Origin: DATJGF01 sp035495315
GTDB lineage: Bacteria > Verrucomicrobiota > Verrucomicrobiia > Limisphaerales > UBA8199
Assembly (NCBI GenBank): GCA_035495315.1
Contig: DATJGF010000196.1
Location: forward strand, 1 to 64,000
Direction of reading: 5' to 3'
DNA: 64,000 bases
In this document: positions 36,471-45,970 of the stretch, piece after piece
Layout of the letters: every line of letters begins with the position of its first letter
Position numbering within the stretch: the first letter of the stretch is position 1
Notes under the pieces: model-generated
Seen by the model: the letters and a program-made list of their open reading frames with translations, nothing else
What the model was told of the DNA's origin: nothing
The model's database searches: none
Program-made: the position numbers and the translations under genes

Positions 36471-36560
36471 GGAAGGGTGGCTGAGTGGTTAAAGGCACCT
36501 GACTCGAAATCAGGCGTAGGGGTAACCCTACCGGAGGTTCGAATCCTCTCCCTTCCGCCA
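36471..36560 (+). tRNA. tRNA-Ser (anticodon CGA)
   Basis: Complete 90-base class II tRNA with encoded CCA. Acceptor stem GGAAGGG / CCCTTCC; D arm 'GGCTGAGTGG'; anticodon stem CCTGA / TCAGG with loop CTCGAAA (anticodon CGA, reads UCG); long variable arm GTAGGGGTAACCCTAC; T arm GGAGG-TTCGAAT-CCTCT. Its first 39 bases are duplicated at 22814 and 31702, so it is the likely attachment site of the neighbouring elements. Confidence 0.97.
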
Positions 36561-36891
36561 ATCTTAACAGGAGGGTGTAATTACCGAGTTTTTCTAGTGT
36601 TTCGCGCTCTCTAATAGCTTCTAACTATGTCTAAACTATGCCTATGGGAGGGTTAATAGAGCATTAACGTTCATATTAGCTCAGTCGATTTTCCGACTTG
36701 TTCGGGGGTTCTGCAGGTCCTCCCGGCCTTTGTTTCCCTTACCCGCGCAATTTCAGCTCGTCTCAAAGGATGTGGCGAACGCAGCGAGGGCGCTTTTATT
36801 CCATCCCGGTAACGACTTCGATCACCTGCTGCTGAAAGGTAGTCAACCCGCCTTGCTGAATGCCGGAGCGGGGTGTATTTTAAGGTTGGCT
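36561..36891. other. Intergenic region after tRNA-Ser
   Basis: About 330 bases without a convincing gene. The response-regulator frame is open from 36730 but the part before 36892 is not receiver-like. The heptamer array found beside the two tRNA halves is not present here. Confidence 0.45.
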
Positions 36892-37365
36892 TTGAACCCT
36901 GACGCCTTCCTGTTGGTTGAAGACAACGAGAATGATGTAATTCTCATTCGCAAAGCATTGCTCAAGGCCAACGTTCTTAATCCTCTCGTCGTGGTGAGAA
37001 ATGCAGAAGAGGCGATCGCCTATTTCATGGGCATCGGCGCCTACAAGAATCGAGATGAATTTCCTCTGCCTTCGCTGGTCCTACTGGACCTGAGACTTCC
37101 AGGGATGAACGGCCTCGACTTCTTGAAGTGGTTGCGCGAGCAACCAGGATTCGGCACAACTCGCGTCGTTGTGCTCACGGGCTCAACTATCGGGAGAGAC
37201 GTGAACGAGGCTTACCAGCGCGGCGCAAATTCATTTCTTACGAAGGGGGATTTTGAAAGGTTCGTTGAAATAGCTAATGCACTCAGCGGCTACTGGCTCT
37301 GGATGGACAAAGCCCCAGAGACCCACAGGCCATCGCAAACTCCGAAGCGGACGACTCCTAGCTAG
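36892..37365 (+). CDS. Single-domain response regulator (Rcp1-like)
   Basis: About 157 residues from TTG 36892, chosen because the receiver fold begins there (MNPDAFLLVEDNENDVILIR) and AAGG sits six bases upstream; an upstream ATG at 36730 would add 54 residues of unlikely sequence. Phospho-acceptor D66 lies in 'LVLLDLRLPGMNGLDFLKWL' and the conserved Lys in 'NSFLTKGDF'. No output domain. Such regulators normally pass phosphate to or from hybrid kinases. No kinase is adjacent. Confidence 0.88.
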   Translation: MNPDAFLLVEDNENDVILIRKALLKANVLNPLVVVRNAEEAIAYFMGIGAYKNRDEFPLPSLVLLDLRLPGMNGLDFLKWLREQPGFGTTRVVVLTGSTIGRDVNEAYQRGANSFLTKGDFERFVEIANALSGYWLWMDKAPETHRPSQTPKRTTPS

Positions 37366-37368
37366 AAA

Positions 37369-37719
37369 CTAAGAGATTGCCGATTTCTTTTTAGGAGGCG
37401 GAGGACGCTCAGAAGATGACCGTGCGCCCAATCCCGAGGCCTGTTGCAACAGATCCGCTTTGAGGCGAATGCTGTGGCCCGTTAACTCCAGCAACCCGCC
37501 CTCCTGCGCTTGAGATGCGGACACCGCACCATTGGTCATGGAGAAGAGCCGGGCAATGCCCTGCTGGGGATATTCGGTCGCCATCGAGGCTAGCAGGTCT
37601 GAGGTGAAGGCCGCGATCCCACATCTCCGCTGTGGAGGGCTGAGCCTCAATGACGGTAGTATAGCCTGGAGCAGTGCAAAATCGCTCAAGGCTGCGGCCG
37701 CCAGCTCCGGTGTCGCCAT
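37369..37719 (-). pseudogene. Remnant with a GT4 glycosyltransferase N-terminal motif
   Basis: The 116-residue frame contains 'RRCGIAAFTSDLLASMATEY', which resembles the opening of the GT4 protein at 11840-14119 ('RKCGIATFTRDLLSAVAEKH'). Only this helix-loop segment is kept; the rest is different and ends in a basic Pro-rich tail. Best read as a remnant of a second such glycosyltransferase, convergent with the response regulator (3 bases apart). Confidence 0.45.
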
Positions 37720-37799
37720 GGTGACAGAAAGCTGAGCCGAGCCCGGCGCGTAGTTGGTCGTGAAAGTGCGAGCCCCGAATGTCAGCTGCTAAATGTTAA

Positions 37800-38204
37800 T
37801 TAAGCTGCCTTGCTCAGACCTTGCTTATCTTGATAATCCCAGCCGCGACGGACGGATTCGCGATAACTTTGCCAATCGCGGTCTTTGTAGGTTTCTCGCC
37901 AGTCCCTTTCAAGTTCACTCTCAAGCACGGTATCCCAGTGCGTGAATCGGTTGCCGTATTGCGAACGGGCGCCATAACCAAAGCGGTAGGCGTCCTCAGT
38001 CTCCTCGTAATTTGGTACGCCACGAGGAGGAATCGCTTCTTTCCCTGCCGCCTGTTTCACCGTGTCACCCACGTGCTGGTGAGTATCAGGTTCATGACCA
38101 CCAACATCGTGTTTTGTCTGGTCCCAATCGCGTTTGAACGCGGCTTTCACCTTCTCCCAAGACGATTCGTTCTGTTTATTCCACCATTTTGGATTTTTTT
38201 GCAT
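37800..38204 (-). CDS. Conserved hypothetical protein rich in aromatic and charged residues
   Basis: About 134 residues from ATG 38204 (MQKNPKWWNKQNESSWEKVK). The frame is open further upstream but the extra N-terminus is not protein-like. Features are 'AFKRDWDQTKHDVGGHEP', 'DTVKQAAGK', 'EETEDAYRFGYGARSQYG', 'LESELERDWRETY' and 'YRESVRRGWDY'. I recall this 'W..D..QTKHD' / 'YRYGYGA' pattern in hypothetical proteins of many soil bacteria, often near stress genes. No signal peptide. Function unknown. Confidence 0.75.
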   Translation of the reverse strand: MQKNPKWWNKQNESSWEKVKAAFKRDWDQTKHDVGGHEPDTHQHVGDTVKQAAGKEAIPPRGVPNYEETEDAYRFGYGARSQYGNRFTHWDTVLESELERDWRETYKDRDWQSYRESVRRGWDYQDKQGLSKAA

Positions 38205-38597
38205 AATGCCGCTATCATAAATTGGATTAATCCAAAGTGGCATTGGGTAGGAGCCTACTTTGCGATGGGCAGTCCACCCGTAGGCCATTTTCGCGTAGCA
38301 TTGGTTTTGTTGACCGCCCCGGCCCGAAGTACGTGCCACGGCCACGGGTTTGGGCGGATAAAGGCGAAGATTCTGGAAAAGGCGAAATTGTACCCGGACA
38401 CTTCGGCTCCGCCAGCCTCATAGCGGCGCGGATTTCGGGGCTGATCAAAAGCTCCTGGCAGTCGTCATTCTGGGTGCGGTCGCCCCCGCAGATTCAAGCT
38501 TTTCTACCGAAAGACGCTGACATGAGACAACATCCTGTTCCTACATCAACAATGAGCCGACGACCGAAACTGAAGGCCTAGGGCGAGGTTTACTTTC
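38205..38597. other. Intergenic region with no clear feature
   Basis: About 390 bases between two minus-strand genes. Open frames here are short and not protein-like. Confidence 0.4.
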
Positions 38598-39701
38598 CTA
38601 ATACACGTAGACGCCAAGATCCCATGCTCCGGATAATGGCCGTGCAGTGCCGGCCTTGTCGGTGGTGAAGATCGAGGCGAGATTGAGCGCGGCCTTAATA
38701 GCCGGTGAACCGGTGGCCAGATGAGGATCGAAGCCAGTCGCGGCGGCGTTTACAAAACGCGGGTCTAACGGAATCGTGCTGCCGAGATAGTGTGAATAAT
38801 CTGACCCTCCATCGGTGAAATTGAAATCGCGGTAACCATTTCCGAAGGAGAGATTCCTATCGACAATGATGCCAGTGCCGTGAGCATCGTAAGAGCCAAT
38901 GGCGTAGTGGCCGTTTTTGTAAAAGATATTGTTTCGGATCTCGATCCCATTCAACGATTGCCAAAGGATGATGCCATCGGTGCCGTTGAAGGCCATGACA
39001 TTGTTATAGACTTTGAGATTGCTAACGGTGCTGTAGCCGGCGATTTGCAAACCGCACGCGGAGTTGGCAACGAGAACGTTATTAAGGACAAGCTCATATT
39101 GGCCACAAAGGTACAATCCGTGATCGAGATTGCTGCCGGGGCGGCCGTTGTGATAAATACGATTAGCGATGTAGACATTCCCCGAGGTCCCTTCATTTGA
39201 GTAGATGCCATCTTTGCCCTCGGTGCTCGTACTGGCCGGGTTGCCGTTATGATGAATATTGCAGTGAAGGATTTGGTTCTCATTACCCCAGATGGTAATG
39301 CCGCCCTTGGTCCCGTTCCTGATTTCAAAACCATCGACGACGTTGTAGTTGCCATCGATATAGATGCCGACGTTGCGATCGGCTGCGTTGCGTCCATCGA
39401 GCACCGCCCCTCCCCGAGGCTGGGCACGCAAAACAATTGGACTGGAAGCGCTACCACTTTTTCCAAGGTGCAGACCCCACCCGCGCGAATAATCCGTATA
39501 GACGCCGGGCTTTACCAGGATGGTATCGCCAGGTTTGGCCAGATTATAAGCGCGGGTCACCGTCCGCAGTGGTTGCACTGAGCTTCCCGGGTTGCTGTCG
39601 CTCCCTTGAATCGCAACGTACAAAGTGGCTGCCATGGCCTGGATACGCCCGATTCCCAGCAGCAAGAATAGAAGTTTGGTAAGAACAACTGCATTTCTCA
39701 T
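38598..39701 (-). CDS. Exported right-handed parallel beta-helix protein
   Basis: A 367-residue protein with a Sec signal (MRNAVVLTKLLFLLLGIGRI). 'LYVAIQGSDSNPGSSVQPLR' and 'LAKPGDTILVKPGVYTDY' form the DUF1565-like opening coil of parallel beta-helix proteins. Repeated coils follow ('GGITIWGNENQILHCNIHHN', 'GIEIRNNIFYKNGHYA'). These proteins are often polysaccharide lyases, but catalytic residues cannot be assigned here. Monocistronic. Confidence 0.88.
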   Translation of the reverse strand: MRNAVVLTKLLFLLLGIGRIQAMAATLYVAIQGSDSNPGSSVQPLRTVTRAYNLAKPGDTILVKPGVYTDYSRGWGLHLGKSGSASSPIVLRAQPRGGAVLDGRNAADRNVGIYIDGNYNVVDGFEIRNGTKGGITIWGNENQILHCNIHHNGNPASTSTEGKDGIYSNEGTSGNVYIANRIYHNGRPGSNLDHGLYLCGQYELVLNNVLVANSACGLQIAGYSTVSNLKVYNNVMAFNGTDGIILWQSLNGIEIRNNIFYKNGHYAIGSYDAHGTGIIVDRNLSFGNGYRDFNFTDGGSDYSHYLGSTIPLDPRFVNAAATGFDPHLATGSPAIKAALNLASIFTTDKAGTARPLSGAWDLGVYVY

Positions 39702-39876
39702 GGCCCCAAAATGCAGCTGCTATGGTTTCTCGTTAATCCTTGCCGCTCTGGTTCTTATGTCAGTACATCCGCGAGCTTTGCGTCGGTGTTTGTCTGACAA
39801 AGCAAGTCCAAAGTCCAAGGTCCTAAAGGCCAAGAGCTGTCGTGCTGAGGACTAAGCCCGAAGGGCTGAGCGACTT

Positions 39877-40653
39877 TTACTTTCCGCAATCGGACTGTGC
39901 GGCGGCCGAAACGTAGGCGTCTTGTTCTTCCTCAGAAATGAGATTGGCGGCAACGAGTGCATCCGTTGCCTTGGCCATTTCGGAGACGTAAGCGCCGTGA
40001 TTTTTCCATTTGCCTCCAGTGGTGGGGCCAGCGCAGGGCACGAGACCGGCGATGACACTGGGGTCAAGCCTGGCCGTCACCTGCACGTTGTCGAAAAAAA
40101 CATCGCCCGGGATGCTGTTCCCATAAGACCGAAAGTCTTCCAATACTACGAAGAACGACGTTAGGTTATGGGCCGCGGCCACGGCAGTGAAATCAATGTC
40201 GTAGTGGTGCCATTGCCCATCTGTCGTGAGCAGGGTTCCGCCAGGAATCAGCTCCGATGCGATTGTCCCAGCCAGCCAGAAGGGGCCCGGGTTGGAAGTA
40301 TCCGGGTTGATCCCGACGAAGCCGCCGTTATCGAGTGGCGGCACGGGCACGGGGGAGGCCAGAAAATCGAAGCTGATGGTGAGGTGCTGAACCGCCGGGT
40401 TGACCGGCCCTGGTACGTCGCCGAACATGTCTCCGCCGAAGTCTACGTCCGTGAAGCTAAGCACGTTGTTGGCGGGATTGAGCGGATCGGAGACGATCAT
40501 GCCGAAATGCGACCCGCCAAAGTGTCCGACCCATTGGTCGAGGTTTCCCGCCTCGAAGTTGTCGGCGAAGATGGTGATTTGGGCGTGAATAGCGATTGGA
40601 GCGGCGAACAGTGCCACGGCGTAAGCAGCTGAGATAATAATTTTGTCTTTCAT
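39877..40653 (-). CDS. Exported protein with lectin-like beta domain and 'WKNHG' C-terminal domain
   Basis: About 258 residues from ATG 40653, preceded by AGGAAA and opening a Sec signal (MKDKIIISAAYAVALFAAP). The middle is a jelly-roll-like domain ('FADNFEAGNLDQWVG', 'WHHYDIDF', 'GDVFFDNVQV'). The last ~50 residues, 'CAGPTTGGKWKNHGAYVSEM' through 'AAAQSDCGK', are a small domain bounded by two Cys and shared with 46757-47899. The domain may anchor or process the protein; no function is known to me. The upstream frame to 40821 is not used. Confidence 0.8.
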   Translation of the reverse strand: MKDKIIISAAYAVALFAAPIAIHAQITIFADNFEAGNLDQWVGHFGGSHFGMIVSDPLNPANNVLSFTDVDFGGDMFGDVPGPVNPAVQHLTISFDFLASPVPVPPLDNGGFVGINPDTSNPGPFWLAGTIASELIPGGTLLTTDGQWHHYDIDFTAVAAAHNLTSFFVVLEDFRSYGNSIPGDVFFDNVQVTARLDPSVIAGLVPCAGPTTGGKWKNHGAYVSEMAKATDALVAANLISEEEQDAYVSAAAQSDCGK

Positions 40654-40891
40654 AGGGTTTCCTGCCTGAGGGGATGCGTCCTTTAGACCACTCTCCGGGG
40701 ATTTCGTCAAGAACATCCTGCTTTGACTTTGTTGCCATCGTTGCCATAGGTGCGGACGGCAGCTAGCTTGCATTATGCGGCTGTCAAAAGTACGGACCCC
40801 CAACCAAAGTATCCAAAACACAGACCTTCAACCGCCGACTCGCCGCTGACAAGACAGTTCGGGTTTGAGCCGAACCGGTCTGTTGTTCCAA

Positions 40892-41497
40892 TTAACCACA
40901 CGCCGGCTCGGCGAGCCGCAACTCGAAGAGCGAAGGCCCGTTCGGCGCACCGTGACTTGGGCTCTCGAGGCTGCCAGATACTGGCATTTCGCGCCGCGAT
41001 GTTGCCCCTGTGTCCGTGACGATTGATTGCTGGAGTTGCGCAATTCCGCGGGAAATACGGGACCGAACTGTGCCGACTGGGACCTCCAGAATATCAGCGA
41101 TTTCTTTATACGAATAGTCTTCCATATAAAAGAGGTTGAGCGCCGCCTGGAAGGGTTCCTGTACCTTCCCGAGAAGTTCGAGCACTAAGGCTCCGTCAAG
41201 GCTGTTGACCATTTCCGGTGAGATGATGGGTAGATCTTCATTTACGTCGCTCAGCTCAAAATGTGGGAAGCGCATCGCCTTCTTGCGGATCTTGAGGAAC
41301 TCCCGATGCAGGACTGTGAACAACCACGACTTGACTTTACGGCGATCTCGCAATTGGTGTCCCCTTGTCGACCAGATAGAGAACGCTTCCTGCGTAAGAT
41401 CGCCCGCCTCGGCCTCCGTGCGTGTCAGGCTGAAAGCGAATCGGTAAAGCGCTTCATAATGCTGTGTTACGATCTGTTCAAAATGATCTGACGACAT
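40892..41497 (-). CDS. ECF sigma factor
   Basis: A 201-residue sigma-70 family factor. Region 2 is 'YEALYRFAFSLTRTEAEAGD' with 'LTQEAFSIW', and region 4 is 'YSYKEIADILEVPVGTVRSR'. No anti-sigma gene follows; the next gene downstream encodes the exported lectin-like protein. The last ~35 residues are Pro/Ser/Gly-rich and unlike the core. Target promoters are unknown. Confidence 0.92.
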   Translation of the reverse strand: MSSDHFEQIVTQHYEALYRFAFSLTRTEAEAGDLTQEAFSIWSTRGHQLRDRRKVKSWLFTVLHREFLKIRKKAMRFPHFELSDVNEDLPIISPEMVNSLDGALVLELLGKVQEPFQAALNLFYMEDYSYKEIADILEVPVGTVRSRISRGIAQLQQSIVTDTGATSRREMPVSGSLESPSHGAPNGPSLFELRLAEPACG

Positions 41498-41939
41498 AAG
41501 GTAGTTTCGATGGTGCTTCTCACGGCGCTATCCTTCCCGAGAATCAATCGGGAGGCAATGGGACCAAGGGGCTAGCCGTATGGCCCTCGCGCACTCGCGA
41601 ATCTGGATTGCTCCTGCGTGCAGACAATTCCACGCAGGGTATTTGGTTATAGCTCAGGAACCGGTTAACAAGGGGAGGTGAACTCCAATTTGCGAGCGTA
41701 GTCAGTAGAATGCGGTCGAGATCACGTGCCTTCCAAGCCACAATCCATGCGGCGGCGAACGCCGTGGCAGATTCAGGTGTGAACCCGGTGCGGGAGGCGC
41801 ACGCTAATGACATGGTCGGTTTGCAGATTCGTGGGGCAGGGATTATGATCATCATAAGTTACTCGTAGGCTCTTGACCCCCAGCTCTGGGCACCGTCGCG
41901 GCTTGTCCCGGGTGCCTGCTCCGGCGGTTCTTTTCTGCC
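41498..41939. other. Intergenic region with a possible gene fragment
   Basis: About 440 bases between the divergent sigma factor and the histidine kinase. Only the weak remnant at 41544-41855 is seen. Confidence 0.4.
41544..41855 (-). pseudogene. Possible NTF2/SnoaL-like remnant
   Basis: Within a 103-residue frame, 'AFAAAWIVAWKARDLDRILL' followed by 'SSPPLVNRFL' resembles the first helix and strand of SnoaL/NTF2-like proteins ('FAAAWIAAWNAHDLDAIL' is typical). The rest is not recognisable. Weak call. Confidence 0.35.
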
Positions 41940-44900
41940 ATGTCGGGTAATGGCACCAGTGGGTTCGAAACAACTCACTTCCATACGTTAATGATGACTC
42001 CGTCTGCGAAAGAGGGTAAGTGGGACGAAAGGGCCAGTTCACCCCGCTGGCTCATCGAGCAGACTGGGCCGGTGTTTGACAGCCTGTTCGAGCGAAGTGC
42101 TGATGCGATCTGGTTGTTCGATCCGCAAGCGGGCGTATTTGTGGATTGCAACGCCGCTGCGGTCGAACTTATGCGCGCGGGCACAAAGGAAAAACTTTTA
42201 GGGGCGCGGCCGGAGGACCTCTCGCCGCCACTTCAAGCTGACGGCACGCCGACCCATGAAAAGAGCGCTCAGATTTTAGCCTTGGTTGAAAAACATGGCA
42301 GTTACCGCTTCGAATGGTTGGGCCGTCGCTTCGACGGACAAGACGTTCCGTTGGAAGTGTTGGTGACCCAGATCCGAGCGGGTGACCGGAATCTGAACGT
42401 GACGGTTTCGCGCGATCTAACCGAGCGCAAGCGGACGGAAGCTGCGCTACGCGAAAGCGAGGAGAAGTTTCGCGAACTTTTCGAGGCCAGCACGGATGCC
42501 ATCGCGATACTCGACCCCGACACAGGGATGAATATTGCGTGTAATGAAGCCACCGTGAAAATGGCCGGTGGCGGCGACAAGGATTGGTTCCTTTCGCAAC
42601 CCGCAGGTAGTCTCTCGCCAGAACGCCAGCCGGACGGAAGGTCCTCGGCAGAGGCCGCACAGGCCTGGATTGGGCGCGCGCTGTCGCATGGCCCGCAGCG
42701 GTTCGAGTGGGTGGGCAGGCGGTTCACCGGTGAGGAATTCCCGGTGGAAGTGCTGCTCACGCCGGTACGGTTGAGCGGACGAGTGCTCTTGGTCACGGTC
42801 TCACGCGACATTTCCGAACGGAAAAAAACCGAGCGTGAATTGCGGGAGTTGAACCAGTCGCTGGAACGCCGCGTCGCGGAACGCACTGCTGCGCTAACCA
42901 CAAGCGAAGCACGGTTCCGCGCCCTGGTTGAGCATGCCCCGGAAGCGATCGTCGTTTTTGAGGGCGATACTGGACGGTTTTTGTTCGGCAACGAACATGC
43001 CTGTGCTCTTTACGGCGTTCCGAAGGAAAGACTCACCGAGCTCACCCCTGCGGACGTCAGTCCTGAATTCCAACCGGAGGGCGGTCGCTCCAGCGAACTG
43101 GCTCGCGAAATAATGGATGAGGCGCTCGCGGGGGGCACACCCGTTTTTGAATGGATACACCAGCAACCCGACGGCCGGCTCATCCCGACTGAGGTACGGC
43201 TGCTTCGCCTCCCGGCGGAGGGTCAGAATCTGGTTCGCGCGAGCATTATTGATAACACGGAACGGAAGCGGGCGGAGCAGGCGCTGCGCGAGTCGGAAGA
43301 GAAGTTCCGCGCTCTCTTCGAAGGCTCCAGTCACGGGGTCGTTCTTCATGACGAGAACCAAATCCTTGAGGTGAATCCTGCCGCTGTGCGGATTATGGGT
43401 TGCCAACGTCCGCAGGAACTATTGGGCAAACACCCCAGCGAAACTTCGCCCCCCTTCCAGCCGAATGGCGAAAGCTCGGCGGTGCTGGGCCGCAAATATA
43501 TTCAGGAATGCATGACCGATGGCAGCGCGCGTTTCGAATGGATGAGCCGCAATCCGCAGGGCGGCGAGGTCCCGCTGGAGGTGGCCTTGACTCGAATTCA
43601 ATGGAGCGGTCGTCAGGTCATCCAGGCGCTCATCACCGATATAACCGAGCGGAAGCAGGCCGAGCACGCCTTGCGTGAAGCGAATCGGGAGCTGCGCCGC
43701 GAGATCGAGCAACGTACCCGCGCTGAGGAATCGCTCAAGGAGCGCGTCCGCACGTCTAAGCTCAGCACCGAAATCGCGCTCGCCCTTAATGCCGGTACCG
43801 AAATGCAGGCCATGCTGCAACAGTGCGTGGAACTGGTGGTGCGGCACCTGGACGTCGCCTTCAGCCGCATTTGGACCCTCAATGAAACCACGCAAACCCT
43901 GGAACTCCAAGCCAGCGCTGGCTGTTACACGCACCTGGATGGACCCCACAGCCGCGTCAGGGTGGGTCAGTACAAGATCGGTCTCATTGCCCAGGAAAAG
44001 AAGCCGCATTTGACCAATAGCGTGCAAGCCGACGACCGGGTGAGCGACAAGGATTGGGCGACGCGCGAGGGGATGGTCGCGTTCGCCGGTTATCCGCTGT
44101 TGCTGGAGGACCGGGTTTTGGGGGTGCTGGCCCTCTTCGCCCGACGCTCGCTCGCTCACGACGTCCTAAAGGCGCTTGGTTCGGTCGCGGACTCGGTCGC
44201 GCTGGGCATCGAACGCAAGCGCGGCCAGACCGCTTTGGCCGAAAGCGAGATGCGCTTTAGCGCGGCATTTCATTCCAGTCCCATTATTACCGGCATTACC
44301 CGCGCGTCCGACGGCAAGTTTGTGCTGGTGAACGACGCGTCCCTGGATTGGTCGGGCTACGGCCGGGATGAAATTCTCGGACGAACCGCCATCGAGTTGG
44401 GATTTTGGGAAAACGCAGCGGAGCGTGAAAGGTTTTGGGGTGACGCGCGCAGCTCGGGCTCGATCCGGGCGCGAGAATGCCGACTGAGAAATCGCCATGG
44501 GAGGTTTTCGACCATGCTGGGATCGGGCGCGATTATCGTACTCAATGGCGAGGATCATTTGCTTTTCATGATGCTTGACATCAGCCAGCGTAAGCAGGCG
44601 GAAGCAGAAGTTCACAGGGCGTTGGCGCGCGAAATGGAACTCAGCCAGCTCAAGAGTAATTTTGTTTCCATGGTTTCACACGAATTCCGCACGCCGCTTG
44701 GCATTATCCAGTCTTCGGCCGAACTGCTTCGCGATTTTTACCAGAAAATGCTGCCTGCCGACCGCGACGAACAATTGGAGTCCATCACCCGGAACACGCG
44801 TCGCATGGCCGAAATGATGGAGGAGATCCTGATCCTCAGCCGCCTGGATGCCGGCAAATTGGACTTCCAACCAGCCGTGCTCGACTTGAAGGCCTTTTGT

Positions 44901-45332
44901 CGCCGCCTGGTAGATGAGGTTCTTTCCGCCACCAGTCGCCGGTGCCCCATAGAGCTTTCTCTGGCCTCGGCCCTGCCGCAGGCGCACGCGGACCAGCGGT
45001 TGCTGGCGCACATTTTAACCAACCTCCTGAGTAACGCGGTGAAATACTCCGAACCCGGAGTCTGCGTCCGGTTTGCTGTCGAGCGCGATTCCACTGAAGC
45101 TCTTTTCGTTATTCGCGATGAGGGAATAGGGATTTTTGAAGAAGATAAACAGAGGCTGTTTACAGCCTTTCATCGTGGCGCCAACGTCGGAATTCGGGCT
45201 GGCACCGGCTTGGGCCTTGTGCTCGTAAAACGTTGCGTGGAGATGCACCGTGGCAAGGTGCGGATTGAGAGCAAAGTCGGGCAGGGCACAACGGTGACCG
45301 TCAGGGTTCCCGTTTTTAAAATCAACCTATGA
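41940..45332 (+). CDS. Multi-PAS/GAF sensor histidine kinase
   Basis: A 1130-residue cytoplasmic sensor kinase without membrane segments. Four PAS domains in tandem (about 45-165, 170-290, 320-440, 455-570) are each followed by a PAC-like 'TERKRTEAALRESEEKFREL' linker. A GAF domain (about 600-780) and a fifth PAS (about 785-895) follow. HisKA has the phospho-His at about residue 912 in 'FVSMVSHEFRTPLGI'. HATPase_c has N box 'LTNLLSNAVKYSEPG', G1 'IRDEGIGIFEED' and G2 'GTGLGLVLVKRCVEMH'. The C-terminal stop overlaps the response-regulator start (ATGA). The ligands of the PAS domains are unknown. Confidence 0.94.
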   Translation: MSGNGTSGFETTHFHTLMMTPSAKEGKWDERASSPRWLIEQTGPVFDSLFERSADAIWLFDPQAGVFVDCNAAAVELMRAGTKEKLLGARPEDLSPPLQADGTPTHEKSAQILALVEKHGSYRFEWLGRRFDGQDVPLEVLVTQIRAGDRNLNVTVSRDLTERKRTEAALRESEEKFRELFEASTDAIAILDPDTGMNIACNEATVKMAGGGDKDWFLSQPAGSLSPERQPDGRSSAEAAQAWIGRALSHGPQRFEWVGRRFTGEEFPVEVLLTPVRLSGRVLLVTVSRDISERKKTERELRELNQSLERRVAERTAALTTSEARFRALVEHAPEAIVVFEGDTGRFLFGNEHACALYGVPKERLTELTPADVSPEFQPEGGRSSELAREIMDEALAGGTPVFEWIHQQPDGRLIPTEVRLLRLPAEGQNLVRASIIDNTERKRAEQALRESEEKFRALFEGSSHGVVLHDENQILEVNPAAVRIMGCQRPQELLGKHPSETSPPFQPNGESSAVLGRKYIQECMTDGSARFEWMSRNPQGGEVPLEVALTRIQWSGRQVIQALITDITERKQAEHALREANRELRREIEQRTRAEESLKERVRTSKLSTEIALALNAGTEMQAMLQQCVELVVRHLDVAFSRIWTLNETTQTLELQASAGCYTHLDGPHSRVRVGQYKIGLIAQEKKPHLTNSVQADDRVSDKDWATREGMVAFAGYPLLLEDRVLGVLALFARRSLAHDVLKALGSVADSVALGIERKRGQTALAESEMRFSAAFHSSPIITGITRASDGKFVLVNDASLDWSGYGRDEILGRTAIELGFWENAAERERFWGDARSSGSIRARECRLRNRHGRFSTMLGSGAIIVLNGEDHLLFMMLDISQRKQAEAEVHRALAREMELSQLKSNFVSMVSHEFRTPLGIIQSSAELLRDFYQKMLPADRDEQLESITRNTRRMAEMMEEILILSRLDAGKLDFQPAVLDLKAFCRRLVDEVLSATSRRCPIELSLASALPQAHADQRLLAHILTNLLSNAVKYSEPGVCVRFAVERDSTEALFVIRDEGIGIFEEDKQRLFTAFHRGANVGIRAGTGLGLVLVKRCVEMHRGKVRIESKVGQGTTVTVRVPVFKINL

Positions 45333-45970
45333 AAAAGATCCTGGTCATCGAGGACGAGCCAGAGATGCGGCGGAATATCACAGCTCTCCTCCGCTATCAA
45401 GAGTACGAGCCCATCGCGGCCGAAAACGGGCGCCTGGGGGTGGAAATGGCGCGCCGGGAGACGCCCGATTTAATCCTGTGTGACGTCATGATGCCTGAGC
45501 TGGATGGGTACGGCGTGCTGCGCGCCCTGCAAACGGATGCCAAACTGGCCCTAATTCCCTTCATTTTTCTTACGGCCAAGGGGGAAAAATGTGACCTTCG
45601 GAGTGGCATGAATCTCGGAGCCGATGATTACCTCACCAAGCCGGTCGCCAATAACGACCTGGTCCAGGCGATCGAAGCGCGCTTGAGCCGTTCCGCACGA
45701 CAAGCGAAGCGTGAATTCAAGCCAGATTTTTCCTCAGCCGAACCGCTGCTGAAGCTTGGTCTGACGCCGCGCGCGGCCGAGGCGCTGCTTTGGCTGGCCC
45801 AAGGCAAGACGAACTCGGACATAGCCACGATTCTCGGCATCACTGAATCCACTGTGAAAAAGCACGTGCAGGAAATGTTCGAAAAACTGGGGGTTGAAAC
45901 TCGAGGCGCCGCCACACTGCGCGCGCTGGAAGTGCTTGCTACAGGTGAAACTTCAACCCCCCGAACCTAA
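45329..45970 (+). CDS. LuxR-type response regulator paired with the PAS kinase
   Basis: A 213-residue protein. Receiver domain with E8-D9, phospho-acceptor D52 ('LILCDVMMPELDGYG') and K103. A linker and a LuxR-type HTH follow ('LTPRAAEALLWLAQGKTNSD', 'ILGITESTVKKHVQEMFEKL'). The ATG overlaps the kinase stop by four bases, so the two are co-translated and form a two-component system. Targets are unknown. Confidence 0.94.
   Translation: MKKILVIEDEPEMRRNITALLRYQEYEPIAAENGRLGVEMARRETPDLILCDVMMPELDGYGVLRALQTDAKLALIPFIFLTAKGEKCDLRSGMNLGADDYLTKPVANNDLVQAIEARLSRSARQAKREFKPDFSSAEPLLKLGLTPRAAEALLWLAQGKTNSDIATILGITESTVKKHVQEMFEKLGVETRGAATLRALEVLATGETSTPRT

Noticed and set aside
41940..45332. Possible hybrid kinase with an attached receiver domain
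   Set aside because: The receiver is a separate overlapping gene (45329-45970); the kinase ends right after the ATPase domain.
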